Part shown: positions 34,410-48,600 of the stretch, in pieces
Layout of the letters: each line of letters begins with the position of its first letter
Numbering within the stretch: the first letter of the stretch is position 1
Source of the DNA: Apostichopus japonicus
Taxonomy: Eukaryota; Echinodermata; Holothuroidea; Aspidochirotida; Stichopodidae
Length of the DNA: 64,000 nucleotides
Reading direction: 5' to 3'
Assembly: GCF_037975245.1 (NCBI RefSeq)
Contig: NC_092568.1
Location: forward strand, 20,367,001-20,431,000
Notes under the pieces: model-generated
Told to the model about the DNA's origin: nothing
Database searches by the model: none
The model's input: the letters and a program-made list of their open reading frames with translations, nothing else
Program-made: the position numbers and the translations under genes

Positions 34410-37400
34410 TTCATCTGAATGGAAATCATATTTAGGGAGCAACTCTGCTACAAATGATGTTGGAGGCCAAAAGAAAATTACGATGAGAGGCTAGTGGTGG
34501 CTGACGTTTACAAAGTACATGGTTCCGAAGAAATCTCTGGGACCCTCAAATCTTGGACTGAGACGGTAGTCTCTAAAAACTTAATAGATTCATAATCGAT
34601 TACATATTTCACACAGACAGTCATACACCTATATAAAGCCGACGGCAAAGACCGTCTTAGCAGACGGAATAGTTCACAAGATGAAACGGAAGGAATATCA
34701 GAGATAAAATGTCATGTGACTTGTAGAAATTTTCGAGAACTAAACAGCGCAAGTTTATAGATTTTCTATATGGTCAAGGAGTTCCTATTGACCTCAGGTT
34801 GATGAAGTTCATAGGAAACATGTGACATCTAAACCAAAAAGTTCCATATGATATTGAATTACGGTATTCGAACAGGTTGAAGGTGGGCACGTTTTGGATT
34901 CTCTCATATATGGGTACATCCATTGATACTGTTTATTCGATAACCAAATTGGTTAGATTTATATTGTTCTATCATGGTCCGGATTAACAACGCACATTTA
35001 AACTTCTTGAATGTTCAGCTCTGCTACTACTTGTGGGTTATGGGGGGGGGGGGGGATCGGTGACTTTTGATCTTGTTACGTAATCTGTTACATAATGTAT
35101 TACATAACCTGTTACATTCCTGGGTCTCATGCGATTGCTGTATTGATAGTAAATCTCCAAATAGTGAAACGCAATTATTAATGATAGAATCAGTTTAACT
35201 GTGTTATGATATATTCCAGGCTGAGGAGTTCTTATGCAAATTTGACGGAATCGACGGAATGACCTAACTTTGACGTCATGTAGCAATGAGATCATGGTAT
35301 GTGTCAATGAGACTTTGTTTTTAAGTGTTATCATGTTCAGAATTATAGATCTTCAAATATAATATACTCTCAATAATTATCATTCAAAATGGACACCAGC
35401 GAAATATATTCAGGCAAACAAAATTACAAAACTCGTCTTTTATTTCATGTTACTTAAGTTCGGGAGTGCACACAGGGGGATCCCTCCCCCCCCTTTTTCC
35501 CTTTAGTTAAGTTGTCTTTTTGGTAGACACGAATACCATTTGTCAAATTAGTCTTTTGTGATTAAAAGCTCCCTCTTGTGGTTGCAAAATCAATTTTAAA
35601 ATTTAATTAAAAAATGCCTTAAAAAAAAACAATTTTGGATTCATTTTTTTTAGGTACCTTCTTGCCGGCCCCGGACCACACTCATATGCCTCATGTCCCT
35701 AGAAATTTGTACAAACATAAATTCAAAGAATTGACAACTTGCAAAAAGAGGCAAAAAAAAATAGCATACATTGTATTAATGTGACTGTTTACTGTGAAGT
35801 TTATTAACATTATCTTTAATTTACAACTGGGCCTGTATGTAGCAATGTAGAAAAATAATAATCTTTTGTATTGTACAGATATAATACAGAGAACAAAAAT
35901 CTTGACAAAAATCAATTGAATACTCTAGATACAAGATACCATGCATATACTATTCATGACACAACACCAATTGAATACTCTAGATACAAGATACCATGCA
36001 TATTATTCATGACAAAACACCGAATATAAATATTAAATAAGACAAATTTCAAAAGAATTTACAAACACGCAAAAAAAAAAAAAAAATCAAAGGGAAAAAA
36101 AGAAGTAAATAAATCAGTGCAGTTTGAATTTTCATATATAATAGTGAAGGAAAGCACCAGTACTGTCAACATGTACTTTAGAACGGATCCAACATAAGAT
36201 GAAACTTGTATCATTCCACACAATCAACATCTTAAATGCCCACCCCACACCTCCCCATCCCACCCCTCCCCATCCCACTCCTCCCCACCCCACCCCACCA
36301 CACCACACCTCTCCACCCCACACCTCCCCACCCAACTCCCTCACCTACGCAAATCATCAAAAACACCCAGAGAGACACGTCCTATCCAATGTTAAGGCCA
36401 ATATCTTTGCAAAATGAGACGCAAATGAAAAGGTTGATGACTCATGTCATTTTATCAGAATGAATTTATCGTTTCCAATTAAAGTACAACTGGCTCAGAA
36501 TCAGAGTACTCGATTCTGTACCTGTACATTTTTCTGCCCTTGTACTCGTCGCACCTAAGGGTTTGTACTCACAGTTGTACTCGGGACCTTGACCTTTTAC
36601 TCGTACTGGCTGCAGTTGAATTTTAACCACGTTTGATAGAAATTCCACTTTGATACATATTAAGCCTGGTTCTATAGTTTTGTTGGCGATTATTTCTCTG
36701 TTACTCAACTCCCCTCACCTTCCATACGGAAATTCCACCTTCATCTTTCCATCCATTGAAGCTATGGTATTCTTGATCTCATGGTCCTTTTTCACCCACA
36801 ACAGCAACCACTACACGTAGGCACCCTAACACATATTTTCCTTATAAAATACATTTTTGGTATCAGTTCACTGAATTGCCCCACCCACCTTCCCCAACAA
36901 ATTTAAGTTTTTTTCTGTTTCCTATTTCCAGTTTTGCCCTCCCTATTATCTACACCACCACCTCTATCCCCCCCCCTTCCCCCAAACTCCAACCTTTTCA
37001 AAATTGAACCGTCCAAGTAAAATCCGTTTTCATCTTGCATTGTCCAATAGTCTACTTAATAGGAAAAACCTTTGCAACCTCTGAAATCACAGTAAATAAA
37101 CATCAAAAATATGCAGACTCATGAAGATTAACTGAAATGGAAAAAATGTATACTGTGGAGGGTAACTACAATTAAAATTGCACGTTTCAATGTCGACAAG
37201 TTTGCTTTGCATTTTCAATACATTACAACTGTAAGTAATCATACTGCTATATGATATTCTACAAGGTATATATATGAATATTTATGAGTGCATTGCACAC
37301 AAAACTAAAATAAAAATTACAAACTAAATGTTAGCTATTGGTGAACTCATCATTCTTTAGTGTCCTCAAGAGAAAAGGAAGAATAAAAATTAAAAAAAGA

Positions 37401-39058
37401 TTGCTGGTTCGTCTTTATACTACAGCAAATAACTGAATCAATTTCACAACTCTATTCACTTGTGAATACTGCCTTTTGGAAAGAACCACCAACTATAAAG
37501 AACCAGGGAAGAGGGAAAAGAAATAGGAGCTTCTGCAAACAGTTAGACCGTGTATCACTTCAAGGTGGAGAAATATTGCGATTTACTTTGGTAGTTACTT
37601 AAAGAAATTGCAGCATATGGGGAGACGATGGATAACAAAATAAATTAAAGCCTAACTTTTTAACTTGGTGAAACCTAAACACTTACAGAACTGATGAATA
37701 AATCATCAAGAAATGTAAATACCTCAAAGATAATCTTGGGATGATCATGTAGAAATTGCGATGATCATTTCTAGCAGGTACACACCTGAATATATAGTAA
37801 AGGTGAACATTTTGGAATGGTGAACACTTTGAGGTCAACGGTGAACATCGTTAGATAATGAATGAATATTCATAGCTAATGGTAAACATTATGAGGTTAT
37901 TGTGAACATTGTTTGAGATGAAACATTATCGTCATGTTCTGTTGAACATAGTGAACACCATCAGGCAAATATTAGAACATGGCTAGATAATGTTGAACTT
38001 AATGCAGTAATGTGAATATCACTAATGTAGGCAATGGTCTACACCATTAGGTAAATGTGATAATCTTTTGAGATGCAATTTATAAACCAATTACAAACAC
38101 TTATCAGCAAGTAGTGAACATCATTTGGTCATATTGAACATCATTGTCTATTGGTGACACCCCTAGATATATGTGAACATCATGGATTGTGTAATGTGCA
38201 AAGCAGTAATGTAGTTAATGTTACCAAATCATAAGGTAATGGTGAACATCATTTGTGGAGACCATAACTATCACAGTTTCAGCATTATTAGGTAATAGTG
38301 AACATCCCTATGTGATGTGAACACAGCTCATGTGTTTATTAATGGGGAACCACATAACGTAATGGTGAACAACATCAGTGGTGAATATTATTTACCTATG
38401 TCTGTACAATATTAGGTACTAGTGAACATCATGAGGTAATGGTGAACATCCCAAGGGGATGTGAACACCGCTCGTGTGTATATTAATGGGGAATCTCAAA
38501 ACGTAATGGTGAACATCATCAGTGGTGAATATTTTTTACCTATGTCTGTACAATATTAGGTACTAGTGAACATCCTTAGGTAATGGTGAACCCCACTAAG
38601 ACAAAGTTTGGTGCACATCACTAGATTATTACATGGTGAAGATCACATATTCATTCATACTTAGTAAAGATTCCTAAATCCTATTGGTCCATTCAGGTCA
38701 GCTGACCGTGGTTAATCCTGTGAGTAACACACGGTAAAATTACGGGGCATCACTTTAATAAATCTTTGGTTATATGTAACCAAAAATGTTTTGTTTTATG
38801 ATTTTTCCCCCACACAAATGGTAGTGTATGAATGAACGGGTGTTAATGCTATCGCTGGATGCACTCAGGCTCCGCCCTCGTGCATCGCTTGCATTATCCC
38901 CCGATCGTGCATTAATCCTGTGAGTAACACACGCTAGACCGTTGATTAACCCCTTAATGATGTGCCTGCCATATAACATATGAAAATCAATATACCATAC
39001 TGTACTGTCTAAGAGTAAACAACAACAATAACGACAAGATTAACGTACACTGCAAACA
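34410..39058. other. Intergenic / 3' flank of STARD9-like gene; repeats only
   Basis: Holds a twice-repeated ~55-bp segment at 35913-36020, a C-rich CCCCACC microsatellite at 36236-36345, and a GGTGAACATCA array at 37780-38640. Two copies of TTAATCCTGTGAGTAACACA occur at about 38713 and 38913. No downstream exon for the 33737 frame was recognised. Confidence 0.4.
37780..38640. repeat. Degenerate GGTGAACATCA-type repeat array
   Basis: Dozens of imperfect TAATGGTGAACATCAT units. Within it a ~145-bp block containing TATTAATGGGGAA and TACCTATGTCTGTACAATAT is duplicated in tandem (about 38300-38590). Confidence 0.8.
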
Positions 39059-39149
39059 CTAAATATAGAAAATGAGATCATTCAGACCAGTCTCCTTACT
39101 GTCTTTGTTGCTAAAATATTTCCTGAGATACTCTAAACTTTGTTCCAGT
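39059..39149 (-). CDS. Candidate alternative 3' exon near the STARD9-like gene
   Basis: A strong acceptor (long T tract then CATTTTTCATAG) opens onto 29 codons and a stop: LEQSLEYLRKYFSNKD followed by SKETGLNDLIFYI. It needs an upstream exon ending in phase 2. The last START exon has no phase-2 GT donor near its end, so the connection is unresolved. The helix-forming sequence would suit an extension of the START C-terminal helix. Confidence 0.35.
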
Positions 39150-39555
39150 CTATGAAAAATGAAAAAAAAAAAAAAGAAGTGACATTAAACATAATTATAA
39201 AACTGAATTACACAGACTGGGAATGCAAAAAGGAAAATATATTAAAAAAAAAAAAGTGAAAAGAGCAAAATAATAAGAAAAAAGGCAAGTTGTTAAACAA
39301 ACAAAACCATAATTTAGAAAAAAGAGGTACTCATCCTAGGTTATAAAATGGGAAGTATCAATCGTCAGAACTCTTCTTGTTGCAAACCTGGCGTTCCACA
39401 AATGGAGAGAGATAGAAAATTGATGAAATATATTTTTTAATTAATTGGATACCACACATCACCCCTTTTTTGTAGGATCGTTCTTAATTTACTCCATGCC
39501 CAACCCCCAGCATCAAGCACACCTTTGCATCGCAACAATTTCGTCTCATGGGTAT

Positions 39556-39666
39556 TCATAAGTGACCGACTACTACGAGACCTCTAATGTTGCTCAGGAC
39601 GGTAGATGGCAGCTTCTGAAGAATGACGTGAAGCAGCTCGGCATCCATTCGACTTTTCAGTTCGAC
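39556..39666 (-). CDS. STARD9: START domain exon 8 and stop codon
   Basis: Acceptor TTCCCTCTTGCAG; encodes VELKSRMDAELLHVILQKLP then STVLSNIRGLVVVGHL and TGA. The amphipathic segment fits the C-terminal START helix. Confidence 0.8.
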   Translation of the reverse strand, partial: VELKSRMDAELLHVILQKLPSTVLSNIRGLVVVGHL

Positions 39667-42600
39667 CTGCAAGAGGGAAAGAGCAAAAACTGAACAAAGA
39701 TTCGGGGATTGTATCGTGACAACTATCACAGTCTGTTTACCAAACAAAAACCGTATTCGTCTTATTACATGAATTATAAACATTATCAAATGCACTCTAA
39801 CCTTACAGAATCTATTACTTAAAGGCATTGAAGACTCGCCCCAAACCATGTGCGGCCATCTGAAAAAGTTAACATTCCGTTGCTTGCAAGTGACGTTTTG
39901 TTCGTGTCGCTACAAAATGCAGACAGTACAGTAATGAAACGTGATACCTTGTTATCTTTAGCTGGACCTGAGATGTCCATCGCTATATTGTTTGTACACT
40001 GTGCTGTGGGTTTGACCGCAGCTGTATGTACTGACTGTACACTAGTGTCTAATTACCAATGTTAGCAAGATGTGTGTGTATTTTCTGGGATCGATGGTGG
40101 TGCTTAACACTTCTGTTACACCTCATTCGAAACTAGGGTCAGATTACCGGCATTAGACGTTTCTTTTTGCACGAGTCTTCACACCCTTTAATTGTTTCAT
40201 TATGCCACATACATTGTGTTTAGACAGCGTGATTCAAGAGTGGTATGTTCAATGGAGTCAACTTACTTACCTGAGAGATAACAGTTATCTGGCAGTGTTC
40301 CATACCATCTTGACAGAATGGTTCCAAACAAAATCCAAAACACGTTACCTGCAAAAATATGGAAAACATATGACACATTTTGAGAACTTCCTATACCTCA
40401 CCGGTACCTTTAACAGGAGTTGAATTTCTCTTAAGAATAGTTATCCCAGGAGGAGAGAGAACCAGGAGGAGAGGACAGGACCAAAGATATAAATGTTGTT
40501 CAGTTTGTCAGATCAAACAAATCATGCAGAAACAAAAACTGTGATGGTCTCAAAACTCTGAAACCTGGCTTCAAAAATGTTTCTTTGAAACTGAAAAATA
40601 GTAACATCGAATATGTATGTCAATTACCATGTTATGGAAGCTCAATATTGGCAATAAACATCATTAAATGGTGTGAAGACTCGCGCAAAAAGAAACGTCT
40701 AATGCCGGTAATCTGACGTAGTTTTCAAATGAGGTGTAACAGAAGTGTTAGACACCACCATCGATCCCAGAAATACACACACAGCTTGCTACCGTCGGTA
40801 ATTAGACACTAGTGTACAGTCAGTACATAACAGCTGCAGTCAATACCCACAGCACAGTGTACAAACGATACAGCGATGGACATCTCAGGTCCAGCTAAAG
40901 ATAACAAGGTATCATGTTTCATTACTGTCTGCATTTTGTAGTGACACGAACAAAACGTCACTTGCAAGCAACAGAAAGTTAACTTTTTCTGATGGCCGTA
41001 CGCAGTTTGGGGCGAGTCTTCAATGCCTTTAAGTGCTAAAACGTCACATAAACATTCATTCTTCCTTTCTGTTTCATTTTGATATAGGATATGTTGAGCA
41101 TGACTTAGACTGTGGCCTTGTGATCTCACACTGTGGCAGTTTAGAATCAGCTAAAAAAAAAAAAAAAACTTTGCTCAGATGATAGGGCACGCAAAATTCC
41201 TGATTCGGATCCAAAAAGACGGTACTTTTGACAAAAGTAGGATGCTGAGTGGGCTTTAGAATCCTACAGCCAGGCTGCCTAGGACATAATTGTCTCATTC
41301 TGCGAAGTTTCACAGGATACGTACTGCTGGTCTGGTGAGATAATCTCTACTGCTTGATATTGATTCAGCCTTGATGCAGGGGATTTTGCAGCATTTCTCT
41401 TTGAGAGAGAGGGCTTAAGTAGTTTGTTTCTAATCTTCCAGTCAGTTTCTTTTACTGATTTGCTCCTTCAACATACAATCATTTCATGAAGAATTGGCTC
41501 ACCAGAAAGTCTAGCAGCTCTTTTCTTAGGTTCCCCCCCTTCCTCATTTTTAAATCTACTCACCTTTGCAGAAACTGTTCCCGGCACTTGCATGACTGAA
41601 GGATGATGCATCACTGAAGTTGACCCAACCAGAAATTTGGTTTTCTGTAATAAAATATGATGAAATGATCATAACATAAATGCAACTTGCAAATCATCCG
41701 ATGCTACTGATATGAACACACATGTCATCGGGGTCACCATTTATCCTTTGATTGGAAAGTGGGTCCCGGGGGAGGATTGCGTCCTGGGGGGAGGGGGTGT
41801 GAATAATGTTTGGATGTTTAAAAAGGGCTACATACCAACTGGTGCAATATTTACAGCTTTATACACCAGTTTAGTACAGCATAAAATTTCCTAATTTTGC
41901 GCCGTTTTCTATTGTAGTTTGCATATTAAAACCAGAAAACAAAATGTTTGATGGTTCCAATACCTAAAACTTATTCATAGTGTGGTAAGCGATACATGTT
42001 AATATTCATGAACTTGTGCAAACCAAAATGAAGTGGAGTATCTATTGACTAATGACTAAGATATAAAGGATACTGGGGCCCACAAATTCCAGCCCAAAGA
42101 ATGTGTCCCACAATGTATATGAGGTGGGTGTATACCCATCCGGCCAAAAAATGCGCCCAGAATTCTAGGCGCCCAGGTGGTCCCAAAAAATGAAGGTCTA
42201 ATTGTTGTTGCAAAGAATGTAGTTACATCACCATACCAACATGAACTAAATCAGACATTCAGTTGAATGGCTATTGACATTCTAAGAATTTTCTGTTAAG
42301 CCCCGCCCACTCATTAATATTCAAGAGATGGGAACCAAATACAATAGGGCACATCTATTGACCCTGATTAACATATATACGAAGTATGACACCAGATATG
42401 CACACACATACCCACGCACCCACACACATGCCAACTTGACTGCATAGGTCCTGATGGATGCAAAGCATTGGAACCAATAACAGTGATACTTTTTAGTCTT
42501 CAAAAATCTTTTAAAAATTTAGTATGTATGTATCTTGATTGAAAAAGTGGGGGAACACCGTTTCAAAGGACCATATGACGATGAACATTGCCTTACCGCT

Positions 42601-45600
42601 CTTCTTGAATGCAAGACAGTGGTGACCAATCTCGGATGACGTAATCCACATTTCCTGTTACCTAGTTGTACATGAATAATAGACTTCCCATCATCAAATT
42701 TTTGGAGTACTGTCACTTTCTGTGGAAAACAATTGGATTAAAAGATTTTACTAAAATGATATTTCACAGGATATTGTACCTTTTGCAATAACAAAAGACC
42801 CACTACTAAAAAAAAAAAAAATTGAGAACAAATTATTGCCAGTCTGTGCGGGGCAGAAGGCGGTTTGTTGCCATAGCAACCAGCTGGCGTAAGCGACATA
42901 AAAATTCTACAGACGTTGAAAACGACCTGCTTCAAGTCCTTGGAAACTTTCTAACCTTTCTCTCACCTTTAAATATTTGCCAAAGATTGGATAAAAGTTG
43001 GACGCTTTTCTAATGAGGTTAAAGATGCAAGACACAGGTGCTTTTATGACACCGATCCCAGAGTACCTGATGAGAGATCAGAAAAGTTATCATCAAACAA
43101 TGGAAATGTCTTTGGAAAATATCTGTGCAAAATATTTAGAGACTTGGCTTCGTAGATATATATTGCTTCACTAAAATTACAAATTTATATCCTCTCTTTT
43201 CTTTTGTATTCTTGAGCACTACTTTCATGTCTCTAATTCCGGTCAGTTCTGTGTTCCTTGATCGGAATTGCAGTTCTTTTCACGGTCAAGGTGGAGCTAA
43301 ATTTTTAATTTTTAAAAAACGACGACAAAGAATCTGTTATGGTAGCTTTTCATAACCAATCTTAAAAAATATGATCCATTTCAAGTAGTCTGCAGTCGTT
43401 TCAAAAAGAAATTGAAAAAATTGTCTCGAAGAAGGGAATGCTAAATGCTGTAATAGACACTGTGAGAACTGTACAGGTGATACCCTGTCTATTTTCATCA
43501 AACTTACCATTTTCCGAAATTACTCGGATGAAATTTTTCAAATGTAAAAGTCTCTCCCTTTTTAAATAAAAACCTGTTAAGAAGAGAAATGATAAAAAAA
43601 AAGATGGTTATTAATAAAGAGAACCAGAGACCATGTATAATCGATTTACAATCAGAAAAATTGGTGTCATAATTTGATGAAATTAAAAACCTTGTAGGAG
43701 CTACCTGTGAGCAAACTCCAGATGTACAAGAGTATTGTGAAAGCAGAATTACACTGTATGTGTGTTTCCAAGGCAGTGGCGGCACCAGCGAAGTTAATCT
43801 GGGGTGGGAAACTATGGGCAAGTCATATTTGGGGGGGGGGGGAGGAGGGAAATAAACTATGATATGAGGGTGGGATCTAAAGGAAGGAGTTTCCTCTCCA
43901 CTTTGGGAATTGTTCTGCAAGTAAAGTGACTAACATGCAAAATGGTGCTATCAATTGAACAATTTTCACATTAATGCTTTGCATCGGAAGTTGCTTCTAA
44001 TTCCAGTGATTAGCCTACTTCTGTTATTTAGGATAAGTAGCAGATCTGACTGGCAAGGGGAAATCTGGGGGACATTTCCCCCGCATCCCCTCATCTCCCT
44101 TAGCACCACCACTGGTAATGCCACTACCTACGAAGTTTACAAAGACATTCAAAATCTTGTGAGAATTTGTTACAAAACAGATTCTTATACCAGATGTATC
44201 TAGGCCTGGCCTGCTTTTTTATATCTAAAGGCACATTTTGTGGGGGGGGTGAGGGAGAGGATTGGGAGGGGGGGACGAACTTAAACTGTTGAAGCTTATC
44301 ATGTTGCCCCCATTATGTGAAAAGCTAGGAATAACTTTAGCATCCATATCGGAGGTGGAAAGACTCGAATGTGAAGTGGAACTTGGGTTGTAAATGACTG
44401 AAATCAAAAGTCATACTCACTGCCAACCCCCTTCCTTTTCATTCTCCCTAATACTGTCAAGTTGAATTTGTTGAATTATTGCACTCTGCAAAGAAAAGTC
44501 ATAGAAAATAGATATTCTATATTACCAAGGTATGAAACAGAAGAAAGTCATTCTCCAGCATCTGAGAATGAGACAGTTTTTCTCATTTTTGAGTACTGAT
44601 GTTCAGGAAACCCCTATTCTGAGCTGTTCTCACAGTATATACTCATTTTGACTACTACTAGTAAGTGTCTCACTATTCTGAGCTGTTCTCACAGTATTTG
44701 TCTTAAGTTTATTAGTCAGTGTATCACTATTCTGAGCTGTTCTCACAGTATATACTCATTTTGACTACTACTAGTAAGTATCTCACTATTCTGAGCTGTT
44801 CTCACAATATTTGTCTTTTTAAGTTCTATTAGTCAGTGTATCACTATTCTGAGCTGTTCTCACAGTATATACTCATTTTGACTACTACTAGTAAGTGTCT
44901 CACTATTCTGAGCTGTTCTCACAGTATTTGTCTTTTTAAGTTCTATTAGTCAGTGTATCACTATTCTGAGCTATTCTCACAGTATATACTCTTTTTGACT
45001 ACTACTAGTCAGTGTATCACTATTCTGAGCTGTTCTCACAGTATATACTCTTTTTGAGTACTGCTAGTCAGTGTATTACTATTCTGAGCTGTTCTCACAG
45101 TATATACTCCTTTTGAGTACTAATAGTCAGTGTCTCACTGTATCACTGTTCTAACAGTATATACTCTTTTTGACTACTACTAGTCAGTGTATCACTATTC
45201 TGAGCTGTTCTCACAGTATATACTCTTTTTGAGTACTGCTAGTCAGTGTATTACTATTCTGAGCTGTTCTCACAGTATATACTCCTTTTGAGTACTAATA
45301 GTCAGTGTCTCACTGTATCACTGTTCTAACAGTATATACTCTTTTTGAGTACTACTAGTCAGTGTATCACTATTCTGAGCTGTTCTCACAGTATATACTC
45401 TTTTTGAGTACTGCTAGTCAGTGTATTACTATTCTGAGCTGTTCTCACATGTATACTCTTTTTGAGTACTAATAGTCAGTGTCTCACTGTATCACTGTTC
45501 TAACAGTATATACTCTTTTTGAGTACTACTAGTCAGTGTATCACTATTCCAAGCTGTTCTCACAGTATGTACTCTTTTTGAGTACTACTAGTCAGTGTAT

Positions 45601-48600
45601 CACTATTCCGAGCTGTTCTCACAGTATATACTCTTTTTGACTACTACTAGTCAGTGTATCACTATTCTGAGCTGTTCTCACAGTATATACTCTTTTTGAG
45701 TACTGCTAGTCAGTGTATTACTATTCTGAGCTGTTCTCACATGTATACTCTTTTTGAGTACTAATAGTCAGTGTCTCACTGTATCACTGTTCTAACAGTA
45801 TATACTCTTTTTGAGTACTACTAGTCAGTGTATCACTATTCCAAGCTGTTCTCACAGTATGTACTCTTTTTGAGTACTACTAGTCAGTGTATCACTGTTC
45901 TGAGCTGTTCTCACAGTATATACTCTTTTTAAGTACTGCTAGTGAGTGTATAACTGTTCTGAGTATTGCTTCATACAGTTCCAAAGTCGCTAACCTTACA
46001 TTCAAATCCAACTACTGACATCACAGAAACTGCATAAAATATGATATCTTAAGTTTTAAAAACATTCAAAAGCAAGTAAATATTAAATCAAATACTGATG
46101 GATTATCTTATGAAATATGTTTTTGTACGTAAGATAAATAAGATACAATGTAAAGCACTGTGCAACGGGTGTACAAAAGTCATACACATTGTTCAATGTT
46201 AGGAAATCTGCATGAGAAAAAGTATGAGAAAAAGTATGTTCACATTATGTAGGAGAAGAAGTATGAGAAAAAATGGATGTTCACAATTATACAGTTTGAA
46301 TGAGCAAGCAAGATATACAGTATAAAGCAGTGTGATTTATATAACTATGGGGAGATACAACTTTAAAAACCAAATAAATAAAAGTTGGAAAAATGTTGCT
46401 TGCAAAGCTCATGGGCATAGAACAGACACCGCAAAGACCAAACAGGTATCTAGCTATGTTCGTGATATGGGGATATTTTAGGGGCAATTTCAGCTCACAT
46501 TACGGCAACTTACAACTAGCTGTTCTCATCGGCAGGTTCAAAGATCTGTGTCAAGACTACGACGGACTATGCAGGGTTACACGAACTGAATTTTGTGACC
46601 TACTGTTGTTCAAGTGATATTTATAACACCACAAAAAAAAAAAAAAACAGTCAAAGAGAAAACTTGGCTATAAACAGAACTTCTTTATACCGGTATAAAC
46701 AATACTGTCTGGATCCAGGGACTATAGCTTACAGCCATGCATTGTTCCATTATAGCTAAATGGTATTTGAAGCAGAGATGAATGGCAATATTTGTTATTT
46801 TGTTTGAGATTTAGCTTGTCACAAAGGAGAGAAAAGGTTGATGTACTAACTAAACAATAAGCTGAGTAGCCTGGAGCCTTTTTTTTTAAGTATTAAATTT
46901 TTAAATTTTTATGGGATTTTTATGGGATTTTTTACGGGAAAGCTAATATGGGATGCCTACTATTATTTAATAATTTAGTTGAATGGCTTTTCGTGCCCTA
47001 CGTCATGAGCAAAATATGTTGTTGAAAAAATTTGAACTGTGCAGTGTTAAGTGAGGGCAAACATTATCTTTCCCCTACAGTAGTCATGTAGGTAGTAATG
47101 GATACTTTCATGCTTCAACCGTTGGGACATGGGAAAGAGAGAACAGGAGGGATTAAGGGAGAGGGTCAAAGGGAGAGGGGTAAAGGGAGAGGGGTAAAGG
47201 GAGAGGGGTCAAAGGGAGAGGGGTTGGAGGTCGGTCAAAAGCAGCAGTCAGTGGTTAGTATTTGTACTCTGTGTTACAAGCAGCAGCTTCAGAAATTGTC
47301 AGATTTTTTTTCTTTATTTTTTTCTCCTAATTATTAAGGCTTCTGAAAGTAGGCGCATAAAATGATGGAAGCTGAAGGAGAGGCAGATATGCTTGGATGA
47401 TTCAGTTTTTACCTCTCGTAACAACACCCGAAATGTTTGTCCGATTAGGACTGAGCATTCACTGTCAGACCATTCTATAAAGATGCAAAAAATTATTGAA
47501 AGTACTGGTGTATTAATCCGGTATTACCATATCAGGCAAAATATCACTGAACTTTTACATTATTCATAATTTGGAGATCTCCTTTCTTTCTAAAGTCCAT
47601 GTCCTTATGTTCATGCAGCACTCACATAAAATGGCGACATATCATGAACGTACTATACGTGTGTCTTGGCAACATGTATCAGAGGGACACTTTTTCCCTA
47701 TGTTATGAAGATACTGTCTAAGCAATCATGAAGATTATTCACAGTAACGATCATATGTGTACCAAGTGTATGTATTTACTCAATAACTATTTCTCATAGT
47801 GGTGATAATAACCAGTAATAAGAAGTCAAATACTACCATGACAAACAAACAAACAACTCATCTGTCACACTATCCTGGAGTAACTTACCTCCCATTAACT
47901 TATTGAATGGTTGCATACACTGTTCTAGACTTCTCCTCCTTGCTGATCCTCCTCCTCCATTCGACACCTGCCTCTCAGCCTCTCTCAACTTCTCCTGCAG
48001 GGATTGCCTCCTCCGTGTCTTCACAAGCACCAACGGATCAGATAGGTCGCTGTTGAGACGATAGTATTTCCCTCTATCTAAGGCTACATCTTCCGTCAGG
48101 GTGTCTTCCTCATCGTTCGAGGAGAAGTCCCTGAAGTCAAACTGATGGTGCGAGTCCACATCACTGCCTGCAGAGTCGGATAAGCTCATGGCTAGACTGG
48201 CCGCATGGAGAGATTCTATCTCTCTGTCAATCAGATCCTAGAAAAAGTTAAATGTTAAATGAAAATATTTTATCAATAAGACCTTTAAACCATTACTACC
48301 ACCCATGAGCATGCCTTACGTCCATGATCACGACAAGTGATTCAAACATCACAGTGTACAACATTTGTACTATTGCATATAGTTTACTACTACATTTGAA
48401 CTGTGGCATATATATAGTGCACTACATTTGTACATACTGTGGCATGTAGTGCACTATATTGTACATATGGTGGCATATAGTGCTCGCCATTTTTACATTG
48501 CTTATAGTTTACTATATTTGTACATACTGTGGCATATAGTTAACTACATTTGTACATACTATGACATATATATAGTGCACTACATTTGTACATACTATTG

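Noticed and set aside
36132-36463. Pro/His-rich and Gly/Trp-rich open frames
   Set aside because: Both strands of a CCCCACC microsatellite; no other coding sign.
38770-38979. Minus-strand frame of 69 residues
   Set aside because: Bounded by repeated TTAATCCTGTGAGTAACACA segments, so more likely repeat sequence than a gene.
42660-42662. GTAACA as the donor of START exon 5
   Set aside because: Leaves phase 1, incompatible with exon 6, and drops the GLRHPR strand; the GTAAGG donor at 42596 fits.
46393-46617. Plus-strand frame of 74 residues
   Set aside because: Lies in a STARD9 intron, no splice sites or recognisable domain.
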